Shown here: positions 8,379-19,900 of the stretch, piece by piece
How positions within the stretch are numbered: position 1 is the stretch's first letter
How the letters are laid out: each line of letters starts with the position of its first letter
Assembly: GCA_002049455.2 (NCBI GenBank)
Contig: KV919028.1
Location: forward strand, 1-64,000
Source of the DNA: Porphyra umbilicalis
Lineage: Eukaryota; Rhodophyta; Bangiophyceae; Bangiales; Bangiaceae
Reading direction: 5' to 3'
DNA length: 64,000 nt
Notes under the pieces: model-generated
Database searches by the model: none
What the model saw: the letters and a program-made list of their open reading frames with translations, nothing else
Told to the model about the DNA's origin: nothing
Made by a program: the position numbers and the translations under genes

Positions 8379-10559
8379 ATGGCTCCTCTATGCCTGTCGT
8401 GCGGCGCGACGTCAACACCGATGTGGCGGTCTGGGCCTGAGGGTCCCCGCACTCTTTGCAACGCGTGCGGCCTGCGGCGCCGTAACCACCCTTCCGCGAC
8501 TCGGGAGGGCTGCGCGTCATCAGGCGCCACCGTGCAGCAATCGGGCAAGCGCGGAAGGGAGTCGAGCACGTCTTCCTCTTCGAGTCTGTGTCGTCTGTCC
8601 AAGGTGCGTGGGAGCTCGTTGGCGAGTCGTGCAGCAGCCGCAGACGCGGCGACAAGCCGTGAGGAGCAGTCAGCTGCGCCGCCCAGTGTCGGCGTGGAGC
8701 TTTTGTCTGCCATTGCCCTCTCTCGCGGCCGTCGCTATTTCAGTGCCGGCCGTGGTGCTCGTGCCTCACCGCTCCCTCAGAGCTCGCCGACTGGCGCTCT
8801 AGTACGTCCAGGTGCATCCATCGGCGGCAACGGAACTGGCAGCAGCCGCGCCCGCTCAACGGCGTCGAGCGCCTTTCGTGGGCTTGTTGATGGCAGCCGA
8901 AACCTCCCTAAGGCATTGCCATCCGCATCTTTGGGACATGAAGGCGTGGGCGGTGATTGCCTCGTCTCCGGCGGCACTCTCCCCCACACGTCGTTGCCCT
9001 CGTCTGTGGCCAAGGACGGCATGCATGCGGTGCCCGCCGCGAGCGGGAGTACCGCGTCGCGCGGTCTGTCCTGGACCGCTGCCGACGCTGTCGTCCCCGC
9101 GAAGGTGAAGCAAGAGCCCGAGCCAGCCGCTGTCATCAAACAGGAGGAGCTTGCGGTCGACAAGGGTCGTCGCCGCGCCGTGGCGATTGCGCTGCGACAC
9201 ACTTTGTATCCTCCGGACGGCGTAGACAAGGCGGCCATCCTTCGGGCCGCTTACCGCACCACCACATTCGCGCGCCGGACCAATCCAAGAGCGGGCTCGG
9301 GTGAGCCCAGCGCCTGTCGTGCGGTGGTGGCGGTGGCGGCGGCTGAGCCCGGTGCGGACTCAAACACTGCCGTCGTGAGTGGGAGCCGCACATTGCGCAC
9401 GGGGGACGCTGAGATTGCGGCGGCTGCTGCCAGATTGGTGGCGGCCAAGGTGTCCGGCAAGGCACCCGCCGACCGCCAAGCCGACGCAGGTGCGGGTGAC
9501 GCTCGGGACGGTGTTGGTGGAGTCATCCACGGTGCTGGCGGCGGTTTTGATGGCGCCGATGAAGCTCGTGCTGCCACCGTGGGTGCCGCGGGCGCTGTTG
9601 CGGATGAAGCCACAGGCCGCCGGCTCGGGGAACGTGATGGCGGACATGGTAGCCCGCGTAGATCTGGCGACGCGCACAAGGACCCGTCGGGCGACGCGCA
9701 AAAGGACAAGTCGGGCGCTGCCGTACAGGCGACGGCGGGGGGGCAGGGCGCACATGTCGGTGCCCCGCTCTCAGCCGTCGCGGGTGGAGGTGGCGCCGCT
9801 GGGTCTGCTGAAGGAGCGGGCATGAACGATGGGGAAAAGGGTACCGGGAGTCGTGATGGTCGGGCCTGTGGCGTCGTTTCCGCTCGCGCCGAGGCACAAG
9901 AAGCCGGCGGCTCGGCGCTCGAGAGAGAGGACGGCGCGGACGGCGGTGCGCATGCGACTCGCTCTGCGCTGGACGCCGTGGCGGCCGTGACGATGGAGGA
10001 CGCGGGTGCGGCATCAACCGCAGCGAATGTGGATGCGTGCATGGCTGCTGCAACTGGCGGCCGTAGCGGAATAGCTCGTGGTGGTTGCGGACTGGATGCT
10101 CGCGCTGCAAACGTTGGTGATGGTGGCGCGGGCGCTGGTGCTGCGGCTACTGGACGTGAAGGAGCAGCTGAACGTGATGGAGCAGGTGAGTGCACTCCTG
10201 CCCAGCCAGTTGCTGGCGTTCTGCACCTTCAAGAAGAGCGGGCTGCGGCGGCGGCCGCCGTCGCCGGCGGACGTGACGCGGTTGCTGTTCCTGGCTTCCG
10301 GTTCTTCGGGCCAGCGCAGGTCGTCGCGGCCGTGACAGCTTTTGCTGGCGTGGGTCTGCCTCTGGAGCGGCGCCGTCGTCTTGCGCACGCCGTGGCGCTT
10401 GCCGCGGACCAGAACGACCTCACCGGTAATGTGGCGGTGGATGCGCACGAGGAGGACGTCCTCCAGTCTCTCTTGCGCCACTGTTGTCGTACAAGCTGCG
10501 GCCGCATCCCCTTCGGCATCCGCTGGCGCGTACTCGCCTTTCTACGAGCGCAGCATTAA
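8379..10559 (+). CDS. GATA-type zinc finger protein, 726 aa
   Basis: The protein begins MAPLCLSCGATSTPMWRSGP and carries a complete GATA finger at its extreme N-terminus, C5-x2-C8-x18-C27-x2-C30 with the WRSGPEGP loop and CNACGLRRR. The 18-residue loop is the type found in plants and algae. Known role of the family: binding to (A/T)GATA(A/G) sites in the nucleus as a transcription factor. The middle is Ala/Gly/Ser-rich and probably disordered. Two adjacent VKQE and IKQE motifs match the SUMO consensus (hydrophobic-K-x-E). The last 85 residues, from FRFFGPAQVVAAV, form a mixed, folded-looking domain I do not recognise, with VALAADQNDLTGN and a CCRTSCGRIPFGIRW tail. I chose the ATG at 8379 because the finger starts four residues later; an open frame continues upstream to 8142. 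No intron is evident. Confidence 0.85.
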   Translation: MAPLCLSCGATSTPMWRSGPEGPRTLCNACGLRRRNHPSATREGCASSGATVQQSGKRGRESSTSSSSSLCRLSKVRGSSLASRAAAADAATSREEQSAAPPSVGVELLSAIALSRGRRYFSAGRGARASPLPQSSPTGALVRPGASIGGNGTGSSRARSTASSAFRGLVDGSRNLPKALPSASLGHEGVGGDCLVSGGTLPHTSLPSSVAKDGMHAVPAASGSTASRGLSWTAADAVVPAKVKQEPEPAAVIKQEELAVDKGRRRAVAIALRHTLYPPDGVDKAAILRAAYRTTTFARRTNPRAGSGEPSACRAVVAVAAAEPGADSNTAVVSGSRTLRTGDAEIAAAAARLVAAKVSGKAPADRQADAGAGDARDGVGGVIHGAGGGFDGADEARAATVGAAGAVADEATGRRLGERDGGHGSPRRSGDAHKDPSGDAQKDKSGAAVQATAGGQGAHVGAPLSAVAGGGGAAGSAEGAGMNDGEKGTGSRDGRACGVVSARAEAQEAGGSALEREDGADGGAHATRSALDAVAAVTMEDAGAASTAANVDACMAAATGGRSGIARGGCGLDARAANVGDGGAGAGAAATGREGAAERDGAGECTPAQPVAGVLHLQEERAAAAAAVAGGRDAVAVPGFRFFGPAQVVAAVTAFAGVGLPLERRRRLAHAVALAADQNDLTGNVAVDAHEEDVLQSLLRHCCRTSCGRIPFGIRWRVLAFLRAQH

Positions 10560-11283
10560 CGTGCTGTCTTCGTGTCTACCAATAGCAGTAGTGGAGGGCA
10601 CAGGGACGGCTGCAGTCGAACAGACTGAGCCCGCGCCCCAAGAAGCAGAGACATGCGAGCTGCGTTCGTCAACAGCGCGTCTCCAAGTGCTCCGTCTGCG
10701 CCTATAGTCCGCTTTTTTCTCGTGTGCAGGACGCTTGCTTTCTGTTTGATACGGCATCTGCGCTCTTTAAAAAACATCTAGGTGCCTCAGAGGTACAAGA
10801 AACACTCTCTCTGCGTCTCTCATACGAGCTTGACAATAATCGGTTGCGGTCGCGCCACAATCCGACAACCAAGACGAAGGGACAGCGGTCGTGTCTTCAG
10901 CCGAGATGCGTCCAGCGCCACAAATTGACATTCAAACTCATCGGATGTGTCCTGATCGAGGACAGTGACCCGAAAAGTGCGAGACTGGTTGATGCGGCAA
11001 ACCGATTCAGTTGCAACACCAGGCAACGGCACCATGGTGCCCGAGTAAGATCGTCAAAACGAAAAATCGTTTTCAGTGCCCTTGGAGCCCCGGCTTTTGA
11101 CGCCCGGTCGCCTCCGTGGCGGAGGTGCGCCAGAGGCGGTTGCGCGACGGTTGTGTTGCCGCGGCAGCGTACGGTCGCACACCTCGTCACGCCCCACCAT
11201 TTTCTCTGGCTTCTTCACGCTCCCCTGTTCCCGCTGGCCACCCCCCTCCGTCTTTAACTACAACCTGCGCACGTTGCGTCGCC
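10560..11283. other. intergenic between the GATA and SANT genes
   Basis: No domain-bearing frame on either strand. The last 100 bp are pyrimidine-rich and end in TTTAACTACAACC shortly before the ATG of the next gene, so this is likely its promoter and leader. Confidence 0.5.
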
Positions 11284-12530
11284 ATGACGCCTCCGCCGCG
11301 CTGCACGGCACGTCGCCTGCACACGCCGCAGTCCGTGCAACCCTCTGATGCGGACCCCCCCCCCAACGCCGGCGCTCCCACGGGCTGGACTTTTGGCGCG
11401 TCGCTGTCTGCCGACCCGCGGCGTCCAATTTTCGCCCTGCGGCGCACGCCCGCGCCGCTGTCGCCACATGCCTCTGATGCTATCCCCCCCCCGGCACAAT
11501 AATCGCCCCCCCCGGCTGGACTGTTGGCCCTTCGCTGTCTGCCGACCCGCGGCGTCCAATTATCCCTCTGCGGCGGCCGCCCGGGCCGCTGTCGCCACAT
11601 GCCTCTGCTGATGCAAGCCGAGGCGCCGACCGCGCCGGCGCTGCCGCCACAGGGGACGGCGATGGCTTGGGCGTCGGTCTCAGTAGTGCCTGTGGTGGAG
11701 GGGGCACCGACATCGATGGCTGCGGTGGTGATGAGGCGGGTAGGCCGGCCCGGTGCCTTCAAGAGGCATCAAGTACTGCTGCATACCCGGCAGTCAGTCA
11801 TGCGCGCGCTGCAGCTGGTTGTAGTGGCGGCGTCGCCGCTGCCGCTCGGAGCGAGTGGCCGGGTGGGAGTCCGGGCGCGCCCCTGCGCGACGATGGCATC
11901 TGCGGCGGCGGCAGCGGCGACGGGAGACAAGACGCCGTCGGCGGCTCGATGGTGCCTTCCCCTCCTGTATCCACAGTGCACGCGCTGCGCCCGACTGCCG
12001 CCGTAGCCGCCACCGCTGCCGCCGCCAACCCGCCGCCCTCCCCTGTGAGCGGCCGGCTGACGCAGCCCGCTGCGGCTTTGAACAATGTTGTTGCAGCAGC
12101 GCCACCGTTACGAGAGCCTGCATTATCAGCCGTCCCCACCACCGCTGCTGGCGCTCCGACAGCCGAGCCGTCCAGAAGAGGCCGCCCTATGCGCTCACGT
12201 CACGTTTGGGACGCGACTGCTGACGTGTCGCTCCGCACCGCCGTTGCGGCGGCCGGCTGGGGCGAGTGGGCAGCCGTTGCGCGTGCCATGGCGGCCGCGT
12301 TTGCGACACATTTCACCGCCGCGGCCGTCGAGGCGCGGGCCCGCAAGTTGGCTGGCCGCAACGACGCGCTCCTAGCGGCCGCTCAGGCGTCTGACAAGCT
12401 GCTGCGGGAACGGCGCAGCAGCGGCTGCCGCCAGAAGGGGGAGGAGGGGCCACCACCGCTAGTGCTGGCGCGTCGGGGGCCGGGGCGCCCGCGCAAGCGC
12501 CAGCTGGCAGCCGACGAGGGGGGGAGGTGA
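11284..12530 (+). CDS. SANT/Myb-like AT-hook DNA-binding protein with 44-residue repeats
   Basis: The C-terminal part has a Myb/SANT-like segment at 12207-12351: W-DATADVSLRTAVAAAGWGEWAAVA, then TAAAVEARARKL. It has the spaced tryptophans and the recognition-helix pattern of a single Myb-type repeat. An AT-hook core, GPGRPRKRQ, lies at 12477-12503, and a shorter RRGRP lies just before the SANT segment. The combination points to a nuclear DNA-binding protein. The N-terminus starts MTPPPRCTARRLHTPQ at the ATG at 11284 (context GTCGCCATGA) and contains two copies of a 44-residue repeat with the core SLSADPRRPI. The first copy is in another frame from the rest, and the shift falls at a C9 run near 11484. 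One extra C would make the two units 132 bp each and give one open frame from 11284 to the stop at 12528. So I read it as one gene with a homopolymer error or a fresh indel. Confidence 0.6.
11342..11605 (+). repeat. tandem duplication of about 131 bp inside the SANT gene
   Basis: Two adjacent units begin CCTCTGATGC at 11342 and 11471 and share CTGTCTGCCGACCCGCGGCG and its surroundings. The remains of a third unit start near 11600. The units encode the 44-residue protein repeat described for the gene. Confidence 0.8.
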
Positions 12531-14812
12531 CCGGCCACAGGATTGGCAGAGGGTGGTGCGCGACAAGCAGGCAAACGTTTGCCAGTCGTGTTGTTGGTGG
12601 CATCGCGCAGCCGCAGTGCGCACTCCACATTGGTTAAAGGTTGGGGCGTCTGAGGCGAGTTGTCGGCGCATGCGTAGGCCACCATCCTTTCTCCTTGCTC
12701 TAACACGTTGGAGTGGTCATAGTGGACACCGACAGTCGCTCCATTCCCGGCACGTTTCCGCGGTGGGTCAGGATAAAGACGAACACTACATGGTCTCTGT
12801 ACAGCTGAAGCTTCCTGGCTGTACTCCGTACGCGGCCGGCTCGCGCTCCCCGCTGGTGCTCTCTGTGTCTCTTTTCGGGGGCAAGAACTGGACTCTATGG
12901 GTTCTTCTTTGTCCGTGTGCAGCCTCCCTGCAGAACTGTCGGATGCCCCGTCGAGCAGGAATCGTACAGATGGCGCACAGTCGACTGGTACCGGCCGTTC
13001 GGAGCCGTGGCCTTCGGACCGCGGTGGTTTTCGTTGCGTCACGCTCGGACCCGAGCCATGGACGGATATGGCCACGAGGCATGGACGAGTTTGGCAGAAA
13101 GACCGTCGGTGGTCTGTGGCTGGGATGCAATATGAATTTGGGATGGACGGATGGTGGATTGTTTCGAGTGATGTCGAATGGAACGGGGGGCGCCCACAGG
13201 GGGTTATGGCCCATCTGCGTGCTGATCCCATTTTCAAACCACTGTGTGTGTGCCTTCGTGTGAAGTATGGGCCATCCCCGCCTGCTCCCGTCGCACCGTG
13301 GTGCACCCTCCGTGCCCCCCCCCCCCCTCCGCCAACTATGGATGGCAGGCTGCTCTCCGGCTCCACTGCAGCTGCGTCCACAGTGTGAGACATGACGACG
13401 GCATCACCTCCGCGGTGGCGGCGACCACCATCCTGGCGCCGCACCGGTGCTTGCAGAGAGGGGGGAGGCCACGCCCGTTGGGCGGCGATGCAGGGGGCCA
13501 GTGGTCGCCCCGTGTCGGCCGGAATGGTGCCGACCCCATCACCGACGAGCGGCGGCAGCGGCGCCGCCGCAGCCGTTTGTGACAGGCGTTGTTGCCGCCA
13601 CCAGCCCGCTCGACCACCTGCGACAGGCTGATGGCTGCAGCAGCGGCAGCTGCGGCGGGCGGCGTTTCCGACGCCGCCGCGTCGGTTGTCGCCATAGCGG
13701 TAGCGGCGGCACTGCCGGCGACGCGCGGTGGAACTGTGCGGCTGAGGTGCGGCAGGTGGAGCTGCTGGCGCCGCTCGTTCCGGTAGCCAGCAGCTCGGAA
13801 CGTAGCCTCGGGGGGGCGCCTGCCCCCGGTCGCGTCTTCTTTATTTGTCTTTGTCGGGCGCCCCATCATTCGTGGGGACACAACCGCTGTCACCGTCGCG
13901 ACCGCTCGTCCGCAGACGTCCCGATGCGCCTGCCCGAAGCAGATGGACCGTTTTGGTGAATAGAAGACTTGTTTCCAGCATTCGCGCCGCGTCCGTTGCA
14001 CTGGTGGAGAGAGACACGCATCTATATCGGGAGGCAGTGACTAGGACCAGCGCGTCGGTTCTCACAAGCGCGGCGAGTGTCGTGCATTGCGATCGACCAT
14101 CCCATTCTTTCGGCACGCCGTGCGGCTGGCGCTCGCGAGATACGCTCCGCAGGAGGCGCACGCCTCTGGTAACCACGAGCCTCCACAGATCTGCCCCCTC
14201 CCAGTACCACCAAGGGCGCGTCGCACGCACGCAGTGGGTCACGGGAGGACAGGCAAACCCACGCACATCCGACGGCCGCTGGCTGCTCCCCGCGGCGCTG
14301 CGCTGCACCCCCCTCCGCGCCCCCAGCGGAGCACCGCAATCGACGTTCATCCCACGGCCGTTTCCTGAACCCTGCGAGCCCCGCTCCTGGCAGGTCCGGT
14401 GTGCCACAATCGGTCGTGACTGATGCCCACCACCCCCGTTGCCACCGAAGCCCTCTGATCCACTGGAGCCGCCGCGCTCTGTGCTCCGACACCCTCGATG
14501 CTGGCATCTCATTCCTCATCTGCTCTGTGGCCCCACCCCTCGACCCCACGCGCCTCGCGGTGCAGCTGGGCCTCCTCCGTTTGGACGGCCCACACACACA
14601 CCTGCGCACGCCACCGACCACGCCCTTTATCAGCGCGGTGCTACCGGGGATGAGGATGAGCGACCATCTCCGTGCCTCCACCGGCCCCTTGCTGCACCAC
14701 CTATTGCCGCCACGACCCCACCACGTAATACCCTGCCGGCGCCTTCCACCACCACCTGCTACGTTGGACGTGCGGCGCCCCGCACCGGCGCATCCAGGTT
14801 GACGACGGCGCT
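12531..14812. other. intergenic, no supported gene
   Basis: Frames of 160-350 codons overlap on both strands, but they differ in no way from one another and contain no recognisable domain. A C15 run lies near 13317. Ala-rich - strand frames at 13336-14001 are the best of a weak set and are not called. The last few hundred bases should hold the H3 promoter. Confidence 0.4.
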
Positions 14813-15316
14813 ATGGCGCGCGTTAAGCAGTCGGCGGTGCGCCATCGTCCGCCAACGGGCGAGCCTATGGGTCCCGGTGGGCGTCGCATCGTCGGGACCG
14901 GTTTGGTGCGCAAGACCAAGGCTATGACTTCCACAGGTGTCAAGACCACCAAGCGCTACCGACCCGGCACAAGGGCCCTCCGAGACATCCGCAAGCTGCA
15001 AGCGTCCACCAAGCTAGTACTTCCAAGGGCACCATTTGTGCGCCTGGTGCGCGAGGTCGCGCAAGAAGTGCGTCACGACTTCCGCTTCACGAAGGAGTGT
15101 ATCGCCATTATTCAAGAGGCCGCAGAAGGTCACGTGGTGGAGGTCATCCAGGACGCCTACGCGTGCGCCCGGCATGCTAAGCGCGTCACGCTGATGCCGA
15201 AGGACCTACTGCTGGCACAGCGTATTCGCGGCGAGCGAAGCCGCCCCTGGAATTCCGGACCGACGGCCGTGGACGCTGCGCTGAACCGGCGCATCCGCGG
15301 GGGGGAACGGGTGTGA
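14813..15316 (+). CDS. divergent histone H3 variant, 167 aa
   Basis: The histone fold of H3 is clear: KRYRPGTRALRDIRKLQAST (alphaN), APFVRLVREVAQE (alpha1), HDFRF (loop 1), KECIAIIQEAAEGHVVEVIQ (alpha2), ARHAKRVTLMPKDLLLAQRI (loop 2, alpha3). It packages DNA in nucleosomes as a partner of H4. It is far from canonical H3. The tail keeps ARxKQ with Lys4 but lacks the ARKS sites around Lys9 and Lys27. The residue at the Lys56 position is Ala. About 24 extra residues follow RIRGER, ending with a second RIRGGER. Such divergence is typical of replacement or centromeric (CenH3/CENP-A) forms. Against CenH3, loop 1 has the canonical length, whereas most CenH3 proteins have an insertion there. The gene is single and intronless with the ATG at 14813. 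The H3 assignment is firm; the centromeric role is a guess. Confidence 0.9.
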   Translation: MARVKQSAVRHRPPTGEPMGPGGRRIVGTGLVRKTKAMTSTGVKTTKRYRPGTRALRDIRKLQASTKLVLPRAPFVRLVREVAQEVRHDFRFTKECIAIIQEAAEGHVVEVIQDAYACARHAKRVTLMPKDLLLAQRIRGERSRPWNSGPTAVDAALNRRIRGGERV

Positions 15317-16553
15317 TGCTGTGGGCAGTTGGGATTGTCGTCCGGGTGTGTGGTGGTCCATGTTCTTGACCATGCGTGTTGTTTGGGTGAGGCGGTGGGT
15401 GCCTTGGTGTGTTGTGCGAACGAGTAGGTGGTACGGGTGGGTCGCTTTGCGGCAAGGGCTCCTCCACCGGATGTCACATGGCCGTACCTGACAGGATGAC
15501 GAAGACACATGTGTGAGAGTACATTTTACATGAAGCTGATCGGCGTTTACCCCTACCCGCGCCCAGCTCCCCTCGTATTGGCGCACACGACACGCGGTCG
15601 TGTCTTCCTTCCGTCAAGCAGAGGCCCGTCGCACCGCCACCCTGTCCCCCCGTGCTCCAGGCGCGTCGTGGAACACAGATACCCCAAACGCGTGCCGGCG
15701 CCGCGCCACGCTCCACCCGGAGGCATCAGTGGCAACAGCGCCGTACGATGCCCCGTGGGGCAGCGTCAGTTGCACACTGGTTGACCACCATAGGCAGCGG
15801 CCTTAATACTTCCCACTGTGGCTCTCCCCCGTGCCGGCACCCTCACCGCCCCGCAACGCACAGTACGCGCATGCGCCGCGGCAGTTCTGTGCGGCGGAGC
15901 CCGCAGTGGCGGCACTTACCGCCCTACGCGCCATGGCTGGCCTGTACCAAGCCGCTGAGATACGTGGTGGCGTTGGACACCGCAACCTACGGCCGCTCGG
16001 TCGCAGCGGTCCTGCAACGCCAAGCCAGCCCTCGCCCCATTGATAAGGGCAGAGGTACCGCGGCCGGCAAGCACGCTGGTGGCGCGCCACCTCCCCCCCC
16101 CCATCCCCCTCAGCCACCCCTTACCACTTGACAGGCGCCGGCAACTGCGCTCTCTTCTGCCGCAACCTTAACGGCGGACGCGAGCCGCGGAACTGCCGCC
16201 GTCGTTGGCCATGGTGGCGCCCAACGCCAAAGACGGCAGCTCGCGCGTCGCCCGCTTGGCAGGCGTAGCGTTGCGGCCGCCGCTCCATGGACCAGCGACA
16301 GCACCCAGGACGGGGCGGGAGCGGCTTAAATCTCCACTCGCTTGCGCGGCAACGCTCGTTGTGGCAGCACGTGGCGCCCCGTGTCGCGAAGCCAGCAAAC
16401 GATGCGCCGGCGGCGGTGGCGCCGGTACTGTAGACTCGCGGCGCCCGTCGCAACCCGCGGCTCAGCCACCATCCCGCTCCGTCATCGTGGCGTCGGCGCG
16501 CGTCCGGCTCATCGCGTAGCGGGCACACAAGTAGTGTCACGCAAAAATGTTTA
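15317..16553. other. intergenic, no supported gene
   Basis: GC-rich DNA with overlapping short frames on both strands. None has a domain, a good start context or a repeat, and I see no RNA gene. Confidence 0.45.
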
Positions 16554-16913
16554 CTACATCAGCCCACCGGCGCGCGGCACCCAGCCGACACGGTGTCCAG
16601 CCTCAATCTGCTCGTGTAAAACCCAACTAGCTACCGCCGACCGTATCCCGACCGCGTTCACAACGCCGTTGTAGAAAGGCTCGAGGTCCCTTCCCAGCTC
16701 GTCGGGGTCGTTGACCATCGTGATGACAACGTCCATGGCCATAAGGTGGTAAGCCATGCCCTTCCTTGTGCACTCCTCCAGCAGCGGATGACAAGCAGCT
16801 AGAGGGTACTCGCGGTGCAGGAAGTCGAGGAGGGCCTCGGCGGTGTCGGCGGCAGCCGCAGCAGGCCGCCCGGGAAAACGTATGCCGTAGGCCGCCAGTC
16901 GTCGGGCCTCCAT
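16554..16913 (-). CDS. unrecognised protein, 119 aa
   Basis: This frame stands out because its composition is balanced and helical: MEARRLAAYGIRFPG at the start, ADTAEALLDFLHREYPLAAC, then MAYHLMAMDVVITMVNDPDE and PFYNGVVNAVGIRSAVAS. It ends HRVGWVPRAGGLM. The start is the ATG at 16913; the frame is open further upstream but changes to low-quality sequence there. I recognise no family. It may be a small host protein or the last exon of a longer gene whose upstream exons are not obvious. Confidence 0.4.
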   Translation of the reverse strand: MEARRLAAYGIRFPGRPAAAAADTAEALLDFLHREYPLAACHPLLEECTRKGMAYHLMAMDVVITMVNDPDELGRDLEPFYNGVVNAVGIRSAVASWVLHEQIEAGHRVGWVPRAGGLM

Positions 16914-19900
16914 TGGGTTGTGCCACGAAGGGGGAAGAAGGGAACAAGCGAGGAACAAAAGGTGGCGGGGCGGAGATGGGGTGCGGGGACGCCAACCCAA
17001 GTGCCACGGAGGTGGCGACGTGGACGAAGAGACATGAACCAAAAAAGAAATCAGAACAGGCCGAGAAATGTCCAGTATCTGGGCACTCTGATTTGAGATG
17101 TGCCAGTGATGGGCCTGTGATGGCACTCGATCCACATCTGACGATTTCCAGTATCCATGCTGCCACGAGAAGTAACCCGCCTGCTGAAAGTCTGCTGTCG
17201 TTCTCCTCCATGTGTGCATCTTTTGGGACAGCTGCCTTATCGTGACTGGAGGAGGGGCAGGTCCAGAACTACTTCAGCGCCACTTTCGGCCTTGTCTGGG
17301 ACTGCGTTTGAGCTGCTTGACCACCAATAATGGGGCCATTGGGTACTTGCAATGGATTGTGTTTGACTTCGCCGCACCCGAGCGCGTCGTCTCGATGCTT
17401 TCCTGCTACTATAGTCATGACGGGGGCGCCAAAGAGTGGCCGGAGTGCCTGTTTAGACAGATGTAGGGACCCCTGGCTTTCATCTTCGTGCGACGGGTGC
17501 GGCAGGCAGCGGTCGCTTCCGGGGGCTCTGGGCATTGAGTCCTGGGCACTTCTCCGCGAGCCTGAGAGTGTCATGGTACGTAGAAGCACCCCCATATTTC
17601 ACTCCTGTTATCAGGCCAAGCATCTGTCGCTCTCGGTTGGGATATCCTGTAGCACTTGTCAATGGCTCACGAAGCGTAAAAAACACGATCGCCTCGTACA
17701 CTGCAGTAGCGCCCTTGGAAGCTGCTGCATGCCGTCGTACAGGCGGCGGCGCGTGACGGGGACATGGTGACCTGGTGCCACCGCCATGGTCCTCGGTCTC
17801 GCCGTCAAAGCCTACGCAGAGGTGCCGTATGCTGAGCAATTCGTGCTAGTGTAAGCAGAATAAGACCAGGCTACTTTCCTGACTTGCAGATACACACCGA
17901 AGAGCCATTTTTCAGTGAACCTCTCTTCCTGAACGGTTGGGTCAAGGAACCCGTCGGCATCCTTTGTGGGCAGCGAGAAGCGGCTGCCGACGGAAATCTG
18001 TCTGGATCACTTCGTGCATGCAACAACAGTGGATCCGGCACGATGATAATTCGCTCTTGATTGAGTCGCTGCCGACGAATCGGCGAGATCCAATGAAGGG
18101 GCGCTCCTGTCCACAGAGCCTCAGACCCTTGGCGGAGCGGCCACCAGGCGCTCAGACACACGAGGGGTCGCTAGATGCTTCGACGGGTGAGGGGGAGCGC
18201 GGTCAAGTGTACGGTGATGAGTGGACGCGTTCTCTCGCAGCGCCCGCCTCGAGCATGGCATCGTAGGCAAGCAGCGTCATGCGAGGCTGCTTGTGCAGGT
18301 TGTGTCTCTCGAGGTGCTCGCTCTGGGACATACTGCGCGACAAGACGGGCGTTTTGGGGCATTCGCGCCGTTGTCGTGGTGCGTCGAGAGTGGGATGTCG
18401 CTTGAAGGGATTCCGCTTCGTTTATGGCGTGTGCTATTGCCGAGTCGTGCGGCGCGAGCGGTGCACAAGCACTGCCCTGTTTCTTATCTTGCGTCACTAT
18501 TGGCTGCTAGCGTGTTTTCGAGCGTTCTAATTCTCTTGCGGCTTGCTGTTCTTTATTCGCACCCTGTGCATGGTTGTGCGCGCGCGGGACTGCTATCTGG
18601 TGCAGTGCTCCCAGTCGCCCACCTCGGTCGGCGAGCGTCGGACGCCTCAGACAGTTGTCGTTGACGGAAGGTCACCCGGCGGCGTCGACGCGGCTGATGG
18701 TGGCCGCGACCGCCGCCCGGTTGCTACTCGGGATGCGAGCCTGCCCTCGACAACTGGAGCTGTAGAGGGCGCCGAAACCGCAGCTTCGTAGATGCGTTTT
18801 CCGGAAGGCACCCTGTGCTGTACCTGTTCCTGCTGGCTTTTGTAGACAACGGGGAGATTGCGTGCGCCGGCGTGCGCGGGTGCGACGTGAAGAGAGATGG
18901 GCGCACCAGGCGTGTGCTAGTTCAAGGCGGACGACTCAGTAAGCAGATGACTTTGCACGGACGCTTCTCGGTAGAGTGGGGAAGCACAATTGTTTGTTGG
19001 AGGATGGGGAACTTGTGAGTATGACCGCACCTCCCTCCTGGGCCTCGTGCCGACATGCGCCGTACCGCGACCATTGGCGCCTCTACCGGAGCCGTGCAGC
19101 AACTATTCATACGTATCACGACGAGGACTGCAGGGCGCTACCCGTCGCCTCGTCTACTGCAGTTATTCTGCGGCAGAAACCCGCACGACGCTCTCCACCG
19201 TTGGCGCAGCAGACAAGCCCACATGCGAAAACACTCGCCGCCGTACTTGCCGGAGCGAGTGACCCCACATCCCCGGCCCACAGAAACCCACCGGCCGCCA
19301 CCACCTACCCCGCTTGTACTCCTGCGAAGTTCCCACTGGCGTTCACCTCTGTGTCGCCATTGTGGCGGTCATGTGGCGCATGTTTTCAGTCATAGTACCC
19401 GCCAGGACCGCGCCGGTGATACAACTGACACAAGCGCCGCGATGGCGCCTGATAAATGGATGAGGAGTCGGCTCAGGCACTACGGTCTCCGCCAATCGTG
19501 GGGGGGGGCGCCGACGCTGCCTCCGCCGTCGCGGCGAGGACTGGAGCATGCGCGCAAGCGCCCACCGGTAGTAGTGGAGTACAGAAGACTGGCTGGGGCT
19601 GGCTGGGTGAAAATTGCCGGTGCTTTGTGTGCACGGTTGCAGGTGGCCGGTACTGGTGCCTATGCGCCCCCCTGCGCCTGCACGTGGACCTCACCTGGAA
19701 AAAAGGTCCGTGTCACAACCGCAGACGCCGCCAGCACCGTCACCGTCGTACCACTCCAGCACGTCTATCGGGCGATTGCAGCTGTGCGCGAGCTTCGAAC
19801 ACCACGAGGATGCTGAAGAACGCGGCGGAGGTGCACACTGGTGCGCTCCAGGACGGTGACGCCCGTCTGGGTAAGACAATCGACGACTGTGATGCGCGAG

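Noticed and set aside
12897-13388. 163-codon + frame starting MGSSLSVCSLPAELS
   Set aside because: The start looks tidy but the body has no recognisable fold and the opposite strand is equally open.
12383-13444. 353-codon - strand frame
   Set aside because: Arg/Ser/Pro-rich, no domain, overlaps the real SANT gene end in antisense.
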